Shown piece by piece: positions 53,134 through 62,200 of a DNA stretch of 62,200 nucleotides; the first letter of the stretch is position 1, and each line of letters opens with the position of its first letter. Source of the DNA: a virus. The position numbers and the translations under genes were made by a program. The notes beneath the pieces are model-generated. The model was given only the letters and a program-made list of their open reading frames with translations, did no database searches and had not been told where the DNA came from. The DNA is taken from positions 1 to 62,200 of IMG/VR virus record IMGVR_UViG_3300009130_000710; one strand, 5' to 3'.

Positions 53134-54873
53134 ATGGCAGAACAGATTAAATTCGGTGACAGATTATTCCTTAAAGGCGAGAAAGTATTACTTGATAATG
53201 GAGTCAGTGATGCTATTATCGAGTCGAGAAACGGCACTTTAGTAATTAAGGGCAATCTAACAGTAGACGGCACCACAACAACCGTCAATACAGAAGAAAT
53301 TACATTAGCAGATGCACACATTCTATTGAATGGCGACCATACTGGTCCAGCCACAGAAGATGTGGGTATCGAAGTTAACAGAGGTGATGATGCTAATGTT
53401 AAATTTTCTTGGGATGAAACAAATGACAGATGGACTCTTTACGACAAAGACCTAGTCACTACTGGCGATATCTCCGCAACCACAATAAGTGGTAGTTTGA
53501 ATGGTGATATTGTTTCAGATAACAGCATAATAATTATCGATGTTACTGGAGACGGTAGTGTTGATATTAATGGTGGAAACATTGATGGTACAGTAATAGG
53601 AGCAACTACTTCTGCCGCAGGAACTTTTACTACTATAACAGGCGATGGCACTGCAATTACTAATGTTCTTACTAATTACACTACAGATAATTTGACAGAA
53701 GGTTCGACTAATCTTTATTACTCAGATGAAAAAGTAGACGATAGAATTGATAACTTCTTTGATGCATCATATGGTTTGACAGCGACATACAATGATAGTG
53801 CAAATACGTATACACTTGATTTTGACCCAATTAATGCAGGCACGGGTGTAGCAATATTAGATACTACTGATACAGTACAAGCAAAATTTAGAACAGTAAA
53901 AGCAGGACCTCATTTAGACTTATCTGTTACATTGGATGGAGACAACGTTGTTGTTGATACCTTAACACAGATTAATGTGTTAGAAAAGCATTCTGAAACT
54001 GGCATAGGCACACAAAGTATTTACACTTTACCATTTAGTGTTTCACAAGATTGGCATGTAGAAGTGTTTATTGATGGTGTATATCAGATACCGAGTGTTG
54101 CATATTCAATTACAACTGGAACGACATTAACTTTAGCATCACCATTAGCACTAAACTCAGTGATGTATATCATTAAATTAGCGTCAAATAGTGTATCGAC
54201 ATCAATTGTAGATGCAGATACTTTAGACGGCCAACTACCAAGTTTTTACTTAGATTATAATAATTTTTCAAACACCCCAACTATTCCAACGGTTCCTACA
54301 AACGTTAGTGCGTTTACTAATGATTCGGGATATCTTGTCAGTGGTGACTTACCAACAAATCATATGGTAAATGACGCGGATAACACAACTACTGGTAGTA
54401 TATTCGTTACTTTAGATAATACACAAGACTTAGGGACTAATACAGACAAATGGAGAGCAATATACGGCCATCAAGTTGAAGCAACATTTGCCGACTTGGC
54501 AGAAAGATATGCCGCAGATGCATCATATGATGTCGGTACAGTTTTAGTACTTGGCGGTGAAGCAGAAGTTACAACTACGACGGAGTATAGTAACAGTAGA
54601 GTTATCGGTGTAGTATCAACTGCACCTGCTTACTTGATGAATGCGGATGTAGGGAATTCAAAAACTCATCCTGCAATTGCTTTAAAAGGAAGAGTTCCGT
54701 GTAAAGTAATTGGTGAATGTAAGAAGGGCGATTTGCTTACTACTTCTCAGTTAGAAGGACATGCGACTGCGGTATACGGCCCAACCGAAACTGGTTCTAT
54801 TATCGGCAAGGCAATAGAAGATAAAACTACATTCGAAGCAGGAATGATAGAGATATTTGTGAGTATGATGTAA
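53134..54873 (+). CDS. Tail fibre/adhesin with C-terminal chaperone-type domain
   Basis: A 579-residue protein. The N-terminal part (KGNLTVDGTTTTVNTEEI, then ADAHILLNG, then NRGDDANVKFSWDETNDRW) repeats in the last fibre of the window. The middle holds a TDNLTEGSTNLYYSDEKVDD repeat of the family found in the other fibres. The C-terminal about 130 residues (ATFADLAERYAADASYDVG, GGEAEVTT, LKGRVPCKVIGECKKGD) resemble the intramolecular chaperone/peptidase G2-type domain of phage fibres. It would bind the host surface. Confidence 0.75.
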   Translation: MAEQIKFGDRLFLKGEKVLLDNGVSDAIIESRNGTLVIKGNLTVDGTTTTVNTEEITLADAHILLNGDHTGPATEDVGIEVNRGDDANVKFSWDETNDRWTLYDKDLVTTGDISATTISGSLNGDIVSDNSIIIIDVTGDGSVDINGGNIDGTVIGATTSAAGTFTTITGDGTAITNVLTNYTTDNLTEGSTNLYYSDEKVDDRIDNFFDASYGLTATYNDSANTYTLDFDPINAGTGVAILDTTDTVQAKFRTVKAGPHLDLSVTLDGDNVVVDTLTQINVLEKHSETGIGTQSIYTLPFSVSQDWHVEVFIDGVYQIPSVAYSITTGTTLTLASPLALNSVMYIIKLASNSVSTSIVDADTLDGQLPSFYLDYNNFSNTPTIPTVPTNVSAFTNDSGYLVSGDLPTNHMVNDADNTTTGSIFVTLDNTQDLGTNTDKWRAIYGHQVEATFADLAERYAADASYDVGTVLVLGGEAEVTTTTEYSNSRVIGVVSTAPAYLMNADVGNSKTHPAIALKGRVPCKVIGECKKGDLLTTSQLEGHATAVYGPTETGSIIGKAIEDKTTFEAGMIEIFVSMM

Positions 54874-57047
54874 TGACAACAAAGATTAATAGTTTCGCTT
54901 TAGGCGATGATGCAGTTAAAGTAAACCACTTAGATACAAGTATATTTGGAACTAGTTCAGGTGAAGTTGTTCAAGGTAATACAACAATACAGATTACAAC
55001 ATCAGGCGACATTTCAGGAGGCGGTACATTAACGTTAGGTGCCGGCGGCACACTTAATGTGTCATATTCTGGCCCAACTAATATATCACATTTCACAAAT
55101 GATTCAAATTACGTAATAACAGAAACAGACCCAGTATTTTCTGCACATGCGGCGGCAAATGTTACAAATACAAAGATTGCAAACTGGGACACTGCGTATA
55201 CTTGGGGCGACCATTCAGTAGAAGGTTATCTAACTAGCGAAACATCACATGCAGATGTGGTAGTTGATGGTGATTTTATATCTCAAGGTATTATGTTGCG
55301 AGGCGCAACAGCAGGCGCATATGCTATCTTAACAGACAACTCAGCAAATTGGAATACAGCGTTCGGATGGGGCAATCATGCGACACAAGGTTACTTAACG
55401 TCTGCCACAAACAACTACACAGACTCATTGGCATTCAATACATCAGATGGTGTTTTGACTGTAGGAAGAAATGGACTAGGCGACTTAACAGTTGATTTAG
55501 ACGGAAGATACGCCTTAGTTGCAGGTGGACAACAAGATTTAGATAGTGTTACTACACAAGGTAATACTACAACAAACACAGTTACAGTTGGTGGCATGAC
55601 AGTTGATGGTGACTTGACTGTTACTGGTACAACAACTACTGTACTTTCTGAGAGTACACGTATTAATGAAAACCTATTATACTTAAATGAAAGTGGCGAA
55701 TCGACAATTACTAATGCAGTTGGTAACGGTTCTACGGTAACATTTACATCAGATAACACTTATAGTACAGGATACACTGTTGATATTACAGGTGTAAATC
55801 CAAGCAGTTTTAATTTTACAAATGCAACTATTACAGCATCAGATTCTTCATCATTCACGGTATCTAGTTCAGTAACAGACACGTATGTAAGTGGCGGCAC
55901 AGCAGAAGGACATGCACATGTTAACGTTGACTTAGGTTGGGCAGGTGCATATGATGATGGAACATATCAACATGCTGGTTTCTTCAGAGATGCTTCAGAC
56001 GGACGCTTTAAGGCGTTTGATAGTTATGTTCCTGAACCATCCGATGCAGTCAACATTAACACATCTCATGCAAGTTTTAGTTTAGCAGACATACAAGCAG
56101 ATACATTTTATGGTGCATTATCCGGTAATGCCTCGACAGCAAGTAAGTGGGCTACAGCAAGAACTATTACGTTGGGCGGTGATTTAAGTGGGTCAGTGAG
56201 TATTGACGGCTCATCCGATGTGTTATTGACAGGAACAGTTGCAGATGATTCGCATAATCATATTATTTCTAATGTAGATGGATTGCAAACTGAATTGGAC
56301 GGAAAGTTAGATTCAACTGCGAATGCAGTTTCTGCCAGTGTTTGGCAAACATCAAGGACTATTTCATTAGGTGGTGATTTGTCTGGTAGTGTTGCGATAG
56401 ATGGTAGTACAAACGTTACGTTGACTGCAACAATAGGAACTAATAGTATTGCACTTGGCACAGATACTACAGGAAATTATGTAGCAGAAGCCGGAGTTGC
56501 AGGAAATGGGTTGAGTGGTTCTGTTGCGACAGAAACGGGTACATTTACGGTAACTTCAAATGCAACTTCAACCAATACCGTAGATACAATAGTTTATAGA
56601 GATTCAAACGGCGACTTTTCTGCAGGTACGGCAACACTAACTGCTACACAGGCACAATATGCCGACTTGGCAGAAAAATATACAGTAGAATACAACCATC
56701 CTACAGGTACAGTTATGTCAGTTAGTTATGAAGTTAGTTTAATAGATGATGGATTTGAGACAGAACCAGCAAATTCGGGAGATATTCCAATTGGTGTTGT
56801 TTCTGATAAACCAGCATTTTTAATGAATGAAACAATAGATGGTCAAGCACTTGCTTTAAAAGGAAGAGTTCCTGTGAGAGTGAGAGGAAAAGTTAAAAAA
56901 GGCGAAGCAGTATATGTTGATGTAAACGGTACAGCATCAGTTCATAGCGTTTCGTTTACCGGTACAAATCTACATTTAGTAGGAGTATCGTTGGAGACAA
57001 ATGATACACAGGCTGAAAAATTAGTCGAGTGTGTTTTAAAATTATAG
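54873..57047 (+). CDS. Tail fibre/adhesin, second of a series
   Basis: A 724-residue protein starting in the stop of the previous gene (TAATG). It has beta repeats (SGDISGGGTLTLGAGGTL), TWGDHSVEGYLTS, and a ~175-residue block (INENLLYLNESGESTITNAV through to IQADTFYGALSGN) almost the same as in the next gene. The C-terminus has QYADLAEKYTVEYNHPTG, then PIGVVSDKPAFLMN and LKGRVPVRVRGKVKKGEA, the same domain as in its neighbours. A receptor-binding role is inferred from the repeat plan and position. Confidence 0.75.
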   Translation: MTTKINSFALGDDAVKVNHLDTSIFGTSSGEVVQGNTTIQITTSGDISGGGTLTLGAGGTLNVSYSGPTNISHFTNDSNYVITETDPVFSAHAAANVTNTKIANWDTAYTWGDHSVEGYLTSETSHADVVVDGDFISQGIMLRGATAGAYAILTDNSANWNTAFGWGNHATQGYLTSATNNYTDSLAFNTSDGVLTVGRNGLGDLTVDLDGRYALVAGGQQDLDSVTTQGNTTTNTVTVGGMTVDGDLTVTGTTTTVLSESTRINENLLYLNESGESTITNAVGNGSTVTFTSDNTYSTGYTVDITGVNPSSFNFTNATITASDSSSFTVSSSVTDTYVSGGTAEGHAHVNVDLGWAGAYDDGTYQHAGFFRDASDGRFKAFDSYVPEPSDAVNINTSHASFSLADIQADTFYGALSGNASTASKWATARTITLGGDLSGSVSIDGSSDVLLTGTVADDSHNHIISNVDGLQTELDGKLDSTANAVSASVWQTSRTISLGGDLSGSVAIDGSTNVTLTATIGTNSIALGTDTTGNYVAEAGVAGNGLSGSVATETGTFTVTSNATSTNTVDTIVYRDSNGDFSAGTATLTATQAQYADLAEKYTVEYNHPTGTVMSVSYEVSLIDDGFETEPANSGDIPIGVVSDKPAFLMNETIDGQALALKGRVPVRVRGKVKKGEAVYVDVNGTASVHSVSFTGTNLHLVGVSLETNDTQAEKLVECVLKL
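55602..56130 (+). repeat. Near-identical fibre block, copy 1
   Basis: In frame with copy 2 at 57,849-58,377 (offset 2,247 bp, 749 codons). The 100 bp around 55,930-56,030 and 58,178-58,278 differ at only a few third positions, while flanks are diverged. This indicates recent duplication or gene conversion. Confidence 0.85.
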
Positions 57048-57056
57048 GATAAAAAA

Positions 57057-60000
57057 ATGGCAATCACAAGAATTACAGATTATGTTATAGACGATAGAGC
57101 CGTTAATGTTGGAAAACTTGACGTTACTCCTGGTTCTGCAGGTCAAGTACTATCAATAGATGGTTCGGGCAACTTGCTTTTTATAACAAGAATCACAACA
57201 GAAGAAATACAAGATGCGGCCGCACAAATGATTTTAGACGGCACACATACTAATCTGTCTGTGACGTATGATGATACTGGTAACAAATTATCGTTAAACG
57301 CCTCAGGAGCAGTTACAAGCGTTAATACGCAAACAGGTGCAGTAGTACTTGATTCAGATGATATTAATGAAGGAACAGCACATCTTTATTACACAGATGC
57401 ACGTGTCAATACATACTTGACAACAAATAACTGGGCGACAGAAAATTATGTAGATAATGCAATTGCAGGCAAAGACCATTTGTCAGAATTATCAGGCACA
57501 TCAGATGATGTTACTGAAGGACTAACAAATTTATATTTTACAGATTTAAGAGCGAGACAATCAATTTCAGTAAGTGGTGATTTGACATATGTTGCGGGTA
57601 CCGGCGTAATTTCATTTACAGAAAGAACAGATGCAGAAGTGAGAGGTTTAATCTCTCATGTTGATAACGGAGGAGACGGGTCTTTATCCTATAATTCGTC
57701 TACTGGTGTTATTTCTTATACAGGCCCAAGCGCATTAGAAGTTAGAGCGCACTTTACGGGTGGAACTGGTGTTACGATAACGAACGGTACGATTGCCATC
57801 GGTCAAGACGTTAGCCCATCATCAGATGTCACATTTAATGATGTACAAGTTGATGGTGACTTGACAGTTCTTGGAACAACTACTTCAGTTCTTTCTCAAA
57901 ATATACGTATTAATGAGAATCTTTTATATTTAAATGAAGGTGGCGAATCGACAATTACTAATGCAGTTGGCAATGGTTCAACAGTTACATACACAGCAGA
58001 TAACAGTTACAGCATAGGTTATACAGTTGATATTACAGGTGTTAACCCAAGCAGTTTTAATGTTACAGATGCAACTATTACAGCATCAGATGGAACAAGT
58101 TTTACAATTAGCAGTTCAGTAACAGACACATATGTATCAGGTGGAACATCATACGGACATGCACACGTTGATGTTGACTTAGGTTGGGCAGGTGCATATG
58201 ATGATGGAACATATCAACACGCTGGTTTCTTCAGGGATGCTTCAGACGGACGCTTTAAGGCGTTTGATAGTTACACTCCAGAGCCGAATGCCGCAGTTGA
58301 TATTGATACAGGACATGCAAGTTTTAGTTTAGCAGACATACAAGCAGATACATTTTATGGTTCATTCTCAGGCAACTTAACAGGTGATGTAACTGGTCAA
58401 GCGGACACAGTAGCAAGTTTAACAGGTCTTGATACCGATGATTTAGCAGAAGGCACAACAAACCTTTATTATTCAGATGCAAAGGCAAGGCTGGCACTTA
58501 GCGCCAGCGGTGATATCAGTTATAACAATTCAACGGGTGTTATAAGTTTTACAGCGGCCGCTTCACCAGTTACAAGTGTTAATACACAAACAGGCGCAGT
58601 GATACTAGATACCGGTGATATAGCAGAAGGGTCAAATCTTTACTTTTCAGATACTAGAGCCCGAACTGCGATATCTGTTTTAGGTGATTTATCATATTCT
58701 TCGGTTACAGGTGTAATTTCATTTTCAGAAAGAACAGATTCAGAAGTTAAATTACTTCTTTCAGCAGGCGGCGATTTAAGTTACAACTCGGCATCAGGTG
58801 AATTTTCATTTACTGAAAGAACAGACGGAGAAGTAAGAGGTTTAATCTCGGCATCAGGAGACATTAGTTATAACAATACTTCTGGTGTAATTTCATTTAC
58901 AGAAAGAACAGATGCAGAAGTAAGAGGATTAATTTCAGTATCAGATACAGGTGGTGATGGGTCTTTATCATATAACTCATCTACTGGTGTTATTGAATAT
59001 GTGGGACCTACAGCAACAGAAATTAGGGCACACTTTACAACAGGTACTGGTGTGTACATTAATGTACCTGGTGAACTTTCTATTGGACAGGACGTTTCTA
59101 CGACAGCAAACGTCACATTTAATAATGTAGATGTAGACGGAACATTAACAACAGATGACATTACGGCAACAACTGTTACGGCTTCTGGTGATGTTGTGAT
59201 TACTGGAGATTTGACAGTTAACGGCACAACAACATATTTAAATACAACAGATTTGTTGGTTGAAGATAATATTATTACATTAAATTCAAACTGGCCAGCG
59301 TTGTCGGCACCGTCGTTAAATGCAGGTATTGAAGTTAGTAGAGGAACAGAAAACACAGTTTCTATTGAATATAATGAATCAAGTAATAAATGGACTTTCA
59401 CAAACGATGGTACAACATTCCAAGAGATTGGTTCATTGACTGCATCAGACACAGATGACTTATTAGAAGGCACAACAAACCTTTATTATACAGATGCTAG
59501 AGCAAGAGGGGCACTATCAGTATCTTCAACAGGCCCTGGTTCATTAGCATATAATTCTGGAACTGGTATATTTACATACACTGGTCCAAGTGATACTGAT
59601 ATTAGAAATAAGATTAGTGCTTCTGGTAGTTTAACATATAATCCAACAACTGGTGTTATGTCATATACGACTCCAACTACTATTGCAAGCCTTTCTAACC
59701 ATGACACTGATGACTTGGCAGAAGGCGTAAATAATCTTTATTATACAGATGGTAGAGCAGAAAGTGTATTTGATTATAAAATTGGTTTAGCAGATACAGA
59801 TGATTTATCTGAAGGTACCAGTAATCTATACTGGACAGACGCACGTGGCAATAGTAATTTTGCAACTAATATAGCGGCATCGACTACGGATGATTTACCA
59901 GAAGGCACAAATGCTCTATACTACACACAACTAAGAGTAGACGATAGAGTAGATGTTCTGAGATTGGGACTTTCAACTTCTGGTGGCGATAGCGTTCACT

Positions 60001-60824
60001 TTGATAATTTGACAAACGTCCCCGTAGTGACTACAGATACAATTACTGGTGACGGTTCGACTAATACGTTTACATTAAGTGCTACACCTGGAAGCGTTGA
60101 TGCAGTAATCGTTACAGTTTCGGGTGCAACGCAAACACCGACATTAGATTATACAATATCTACTAACACCATAACATTCACATCTACATTGCCTAATCTA
60201 CAGAAAGCATATGTAAGGCATGTGGGCTATCAGATTTCAGGTGGTACTGTTGTGACTGCAACAGATTCGCAACTACTTGATGGTATTGATAGTTCTCAGT
60301 TCCTACGCAGTGATACAAATGACACAATGGTTGGTAATTTGACTATGACAGGCAACATTGTTCCTAGCCAAGATGATACATATGATTTAGGTAGCACAAA
60401 CGAAAAATGGGCAAACGTATATGGTCATTCTATTGAAGCAACATTTGCCGATTTGGCAGAACGATATGCCACAGATGCTCCTTATGAGCCAGGCACAGTA
60501 GTTGTGTTCGGTGGAGAAGCAGAGATTACTACAACAAACCAAGCATTAGATGTTGCAATTGCGGGTGTTATTTCAACAAACCCAGCGGTGAAACTAAATG
60601 CAGATGCTGGTAATTCACATACGCATCCGTATGTAGCATTGCGTGGGCGTGTTCCATGTAAAGTCATTGGTCCAGTTAATAAAGGTGACTTGATGGTAAC
60701 ATCAGACGTTCCGGGATTTGCAAAAAGTGCCGGTAAAGTAGATTATGGTATATCTGTATTTGCTAAATCTATCACTACTGACTTGTCTGGTGGCGAGAAA
60801 ACCGTTGAAGTTGTAATATTGTAG
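57057..60824 (+). CDS. Long tail fibre/adhesin with many repeats
   Basis: A 1,255-residue protein. At least eight units of the type DDLxEGTxNLYYTDxRA recur, alternating with SYNSSTGVISFTERTDAEVR units. The near-identical block shared with the previous gene covers about residues 265-440. The C-terminus (ATFADLAERYATDAPYEPG, GGEAEITT, LRGRVPCKVIGPVNKGD) is the same chaperone-type domain. Repeats would build a long beta-helical shaft. It starts 10 bp after the previous stop. Confidence 0.78.
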   Translation: MAITRITDYVIDDRAVNVGKLDVTPGSAGQVLSIDGSGNLLFITRITTEEIQDAAAQMILDGTHTNLSVTYDDTGNKLSLNASGAVTSVNTQTGAVVLDSDDINEGTAHLYYTDARVNTYLTTNNWATENYVDNAIAGKDHLSELSGTSDDVTEGLTNLYFTDLRARQSISVSGDLTYVAGTGVISFTERTDAEVRGLISHVDNGGDGSLSYNSSTGVISYTGPSALEVRAHFTGGTGVTITNGTIAIGQDVSPSSDVTFNDVQVDGDLTVLGTTTSVLSQNIRINENLLYLNEGGESTITNAVGNGSTVTYTADNSYSIGYTVDITGVNPSSFNVTDATITASDGTSFTISSSVTDTYVSGGTSYGHAHVDVDLGWAGAYDDGTYQHAGFFRDASDGRFKAFDSYTPEPNAAVDIDTGHASFSLADIQADTFYGSFSGNLTGDVTGQADTVASLTGLDTDDLAEGTTNLYYSDAKARLALSASGDISYNNSTGVISFTAAASPVTSVNTQTGAVILDTGDIAEGSNLYFSDTRARTAISVLGDLSYSSVTGVISFSERTDSEVKLLLSAGGDLSYNSASGEFSFTERTDGEVRGLISASGDISYNNTSGVISFTERTDAEVRGLISVSDTGGDGSLSYNSSTGVIEYVGPTATEIRAHFTTGTGVYINVPGELSIGQDVSTTANVTFNNVDVDGTLTTDDITATTVTASGDVVITGDLTVNGTTTYLNTTDLLVEDNIITLNSNWPALSAPSLNAGIEVSRGTENTVSIEYNESSNKWTFTNDGTTFQEIGSLTASDTDDLLEGTTNLYYTDARARGALSVSSTGPGSLAYNSGTGIFTYTGPSDTDIRNKISASGSLTYNPTTGVMSYTTPTTIASLSNHDTDDLAEGVNNLYYTDGRAESVFDYKIGLADTDDLSEGTSNLYWTDARGNSNFATNIAASTTDDLPEGTNALYYTQLRVDDRVDVLRLGLSTSGGDSVHFDNLTNVPVVTTDTITGDGSTNTFTLSATPGSVDAVIVTVSGATQTPTLDYTISTNTITFTSTLPNLQKAYVRHVGYQISGGTVVTATDSQLLDGIDSSQFLRSDTNDTMVGNLTMTGNIVPSQDDTYDLGSTNEKWANVYGHSIEATFADLAERYATDAPYEPGTVVVFGGEAEITTTNQALDVAIAGVISTNPAVKLNADAGNSHTHPYVALRGRVPCKVIGPVNKGDLMVTSDVPGFAKSAGKVDYGISVFAKSITTDLSGGEKTVEVVIL
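57849..58377 (+). repeat. Near-identical fibre block, copy 2
   Basis: Second copy of the block at 55,602-56,130, in the longer fibre. It encodes the same VDLGWAGAYDDGTYQHAGFF stretch and its flanks as copy 1. Confidence 0.85.
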
Positions 60825-60858
60825 AATTAAGTATAAACATCTTAAATATTCCGTTTGC

Positions 60859-60938
60859 GATAAATACTATCAGAGAGAGCGAATCCCGCCTTCTCTGATT
60901 GAAATCGATTTTAAAAAAATTTAGACGGGAGAAATAAT
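60859..60938 (+). promoter_or_regulatory. Late promoter and structured leader of the last fibre
   Basis: GATAAATA (60,859-60,866) is followed by a perfect 8-bp stem, ATCAGAGA with TCTCTGAT, in the leader. The loop contains TCCCG, complementary to CGGGA of the ribosome-binding site before ATG 60,939. A fold that hides the ribosome-binding site is possible. The 114 bp hold no gene. Confidence 0.6.
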
Positions 60939-62200
60939 ATGGCAGCATATGCAATTCAGTTCCGACGTGGTACAACTACTCAACACTCATCCTTTACAGG
61001 CCTTCTGGGCGAGGTTACAGTTGATACAGACAAGAAAACGCTTGTCGTCCATGACGGTTCTACAACTGGTGGTTTCCCACTTTCACGTGAAGGTGCGGCG
61101 GCAACAAGTTCGACAGGCTCATTTACATCAAATGTATCTGTCGGTGGCACATTAGCAGTAACGTCAACATCAACGTTTAGTGACGATGTAGGTGTAACTG
61201 GCGACTTGACAATGACAGGTCACATTCTACCAAGTGCAAACATTACATACGACTTAGGTTCAACGACACATATGTGGCGTGATATCTACGTTGGTCCAGG
61301 CTCATTATATGTTAATGGCAAGAAAGTTATCGAAGATGACTCAGGTTCAATTAGCATTACAACAGAAGAAAACGAAGACCTGAAAGTCAGCACAACTGGC
61401 ACAGGTACTTTGAAATTCATTTCAGGTAACGGTATTAACTTTACTGGTGAATTAGGCGCAACATCAGGTGATTTACAAATCGGTGACCACATCGATATGA
61501 ATTCAAATCTAATCAAAGAACTGGCAACTCCAGTTTCTGGTACAGATGCGGCAAACAAAAACTATGTTGATACTGCGGCGGCAAGTGCAATAACAGGAGG
61601 CAGCAATGCTATTTCTGGTACAACTGGTGCGTTCTCAAGTGATGTTACAATCACTGGTGACTTAACAGTTAACGGTACAACAACTACAATCAATACAACA
61701 CAGATTGATTTAGCAGACAACATTCTACTATTAAACTCAGATGCTACTGGTTCAGCAACAGTTAACGCTGGTGTCGAAGTTGAACGTGGTGACGATGCAA
61801 ACGTTTCAATCGTTTGGGATGAAACAAATGACAAATGGACAATCGGTTCACATACATTTGTAGCATCAACATTCGAAGGTGACTTAACTGGTGATGTAAC
61901 AGGTACAGTTTCGTCAATCGCTAACCACGACACAGACGATTTATCAGAAGGCACTAATAAGTTCTTCTCAAATACTTTGGCACGTGGTGCCGTAAGTGCA
62001 AGTGGTGATTTATCATATAACTCATCAACTGGTGCTTTCTCTTTCACAGAAAGAACAGATGCAGAAGTAACTACATTAGCGAAAGCGGCCATCTCAGCAG
62101 GCGGCGACTTGTCGTATGCAGACGGTGTTGTTTCATTTACTGAAAGAACAGACGGAGAAGTTCGTGGTTTAGTATCAGTATCTGGCGACTTAGCATATAA
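60939..62200 (+). CDS. Tail fibre with Mtd-type N-terminal domain (partial)
   Basis: An open frame from ATG 60,939 to the right edge (420 residues visible). The N-terminus AIQFRRGTTTQHSSFTG, then LGEVTVDTDKKTLVVHDG, then TGGFPLS is the beta-rich Mtd/fibre N-terminal domain common in tail fibres. It continues with GDLTMTGHILPSA, GDLTVNGTTTTINTTQI, VERGDDANVSIVWDETNDKW and the same HDTDDLSEGTNKFF and FTERTDAEV repeats as the other fibres. It starts behind a GGGAG ribosome-binding site. Confidence 0.85.
   Translation, partial: MAAYAIQFRRGTTTQHSSFTGLLGEVTVDTDKKTLVVHDGSTTGGFPLSREGAAATSSTGSFTSNVSVGGTLAVTSTSTFSDDVGVTGDLTMTGHILPSANITYDLGSTTHMWRDIYVGPGSLYVNGKKVIEDDSGSISITTEENEDLKVSTTGTGTLKFISGNGINFTGELGATSGDLQIGDHIDMNSNLIKELATPVSGTDAANKNYVDTAAASAITGGSNAISGTTGAFSSDVTITGDLTVNGTTTTINTTQIDLADNILLLNSDATGSATVNAGVEVERGDDANVSIVWDETNDKWTIGSHTFVASTFEGDLTGDVTGTVSSIANHDTDDLSEGTNKFFSNTLARGAVSASGDLSYNSSTGAFSFTERTDAEVTTLAKAAISAGGDLSYADGVVSFTERTDGEVRGLVSVSGDLAY

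Noticed and set aside
61562-62092. Reverse-strand frame inside the last fibre.
   Set aside because: Shadow of the repetitive plus-strand fibre codons; the plus frame has a start, ribosome-binding site and domain similarity.
53134-62200. CRISPR-like direct repeats in the fibre genes.
   Set aside because: Repeats are coding, diverged at third positions and not separated by unique spacers of constant length.

Overview
The window is part of the genome of a T4-like (T4-superfamily) marine-type myovirus. It carries the T4 virion core in recognisable form: portal gp20, prohead protease gp21, scaffold gp22, major capsid protein gp23, baseplate proteins gp6, gp25, gp53, gp5 and gp26/gp51, late sigma factor gp55 and the recombination nuclease pair gp46/gp47. 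It also has T4-type late promoters (GATAAATA/TATAAATA) and several near-consensus sigma-70 promoters. DNA is AT-rich with Shine-Dalgarno sites, and the phage-borne L33 is of the proteobacterial type, so a proteobacterial host is likely (inference). No host chromosome, integrase or tRNA was recognised.

Layout. (1) About 1-10,650, minus strand: a tightly coupled accessory operon reading toward position 1 from a consensus sigma-70 promoter at 10,618-10,646. It encodes two unknown proteins, three glycosyltransferase-like proteins, one sulfotransferase-like protein and five radical-SAM proteins; the last runs off the window edge. (2) 10,655-13,279, minus: three small virion-type proteins, two of them paralogues. 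(3) 13,339-26,793, minus: a 2,955-residue baseplate-region giant, a long gp6 and gp25. (4) 26,925-28,575, plus: a three-gene early island ending in an intact ClpP protease. (5) 28,572-37,185, minus: lysozyme-like protein, a 51-residue ribosomal protein L33, a small membrane protein, gp5 with a C-terminal M15-type peptidase domain, a 1,625-residue structural protein, gp53 and a tail-tube initiator/cap-like protein. (6) 37,326-42,664, plus: gp55, gp47, a short-chain dehydrogenase, gp46, a small basic protein, a candidate small RNA with its own promoter and terminator, and three small proteins. (7) 42,659-44,789, minus: GIY-YIG protein, about 630 bp without a gene that holds a probable structured RNA, then gp51 and gp26, which appear joined by a -1 frameshift signal. 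(8) 44,917-62,200, plus: probable tape measure, the head cluster from gp20 to gp23, and four long repetitive tail-fibre genes, the last incomplete.

Main points for a second look: the five-member radical-SAM/glycosyltransferase/sulfotransferase operon; the gp26-gp51 frameshift site (slippery heptamer, 5-nt spacer, GC stem-loop); the phage L33 gene; the structured noncoding block at about 43,225-43,645; a palindromic element placed exactly 5 nt upstream of three late promoters; the candidate small RNA near 41,900; and phage ClpP. All assignments come from reading motifs by eye; no database search was run.
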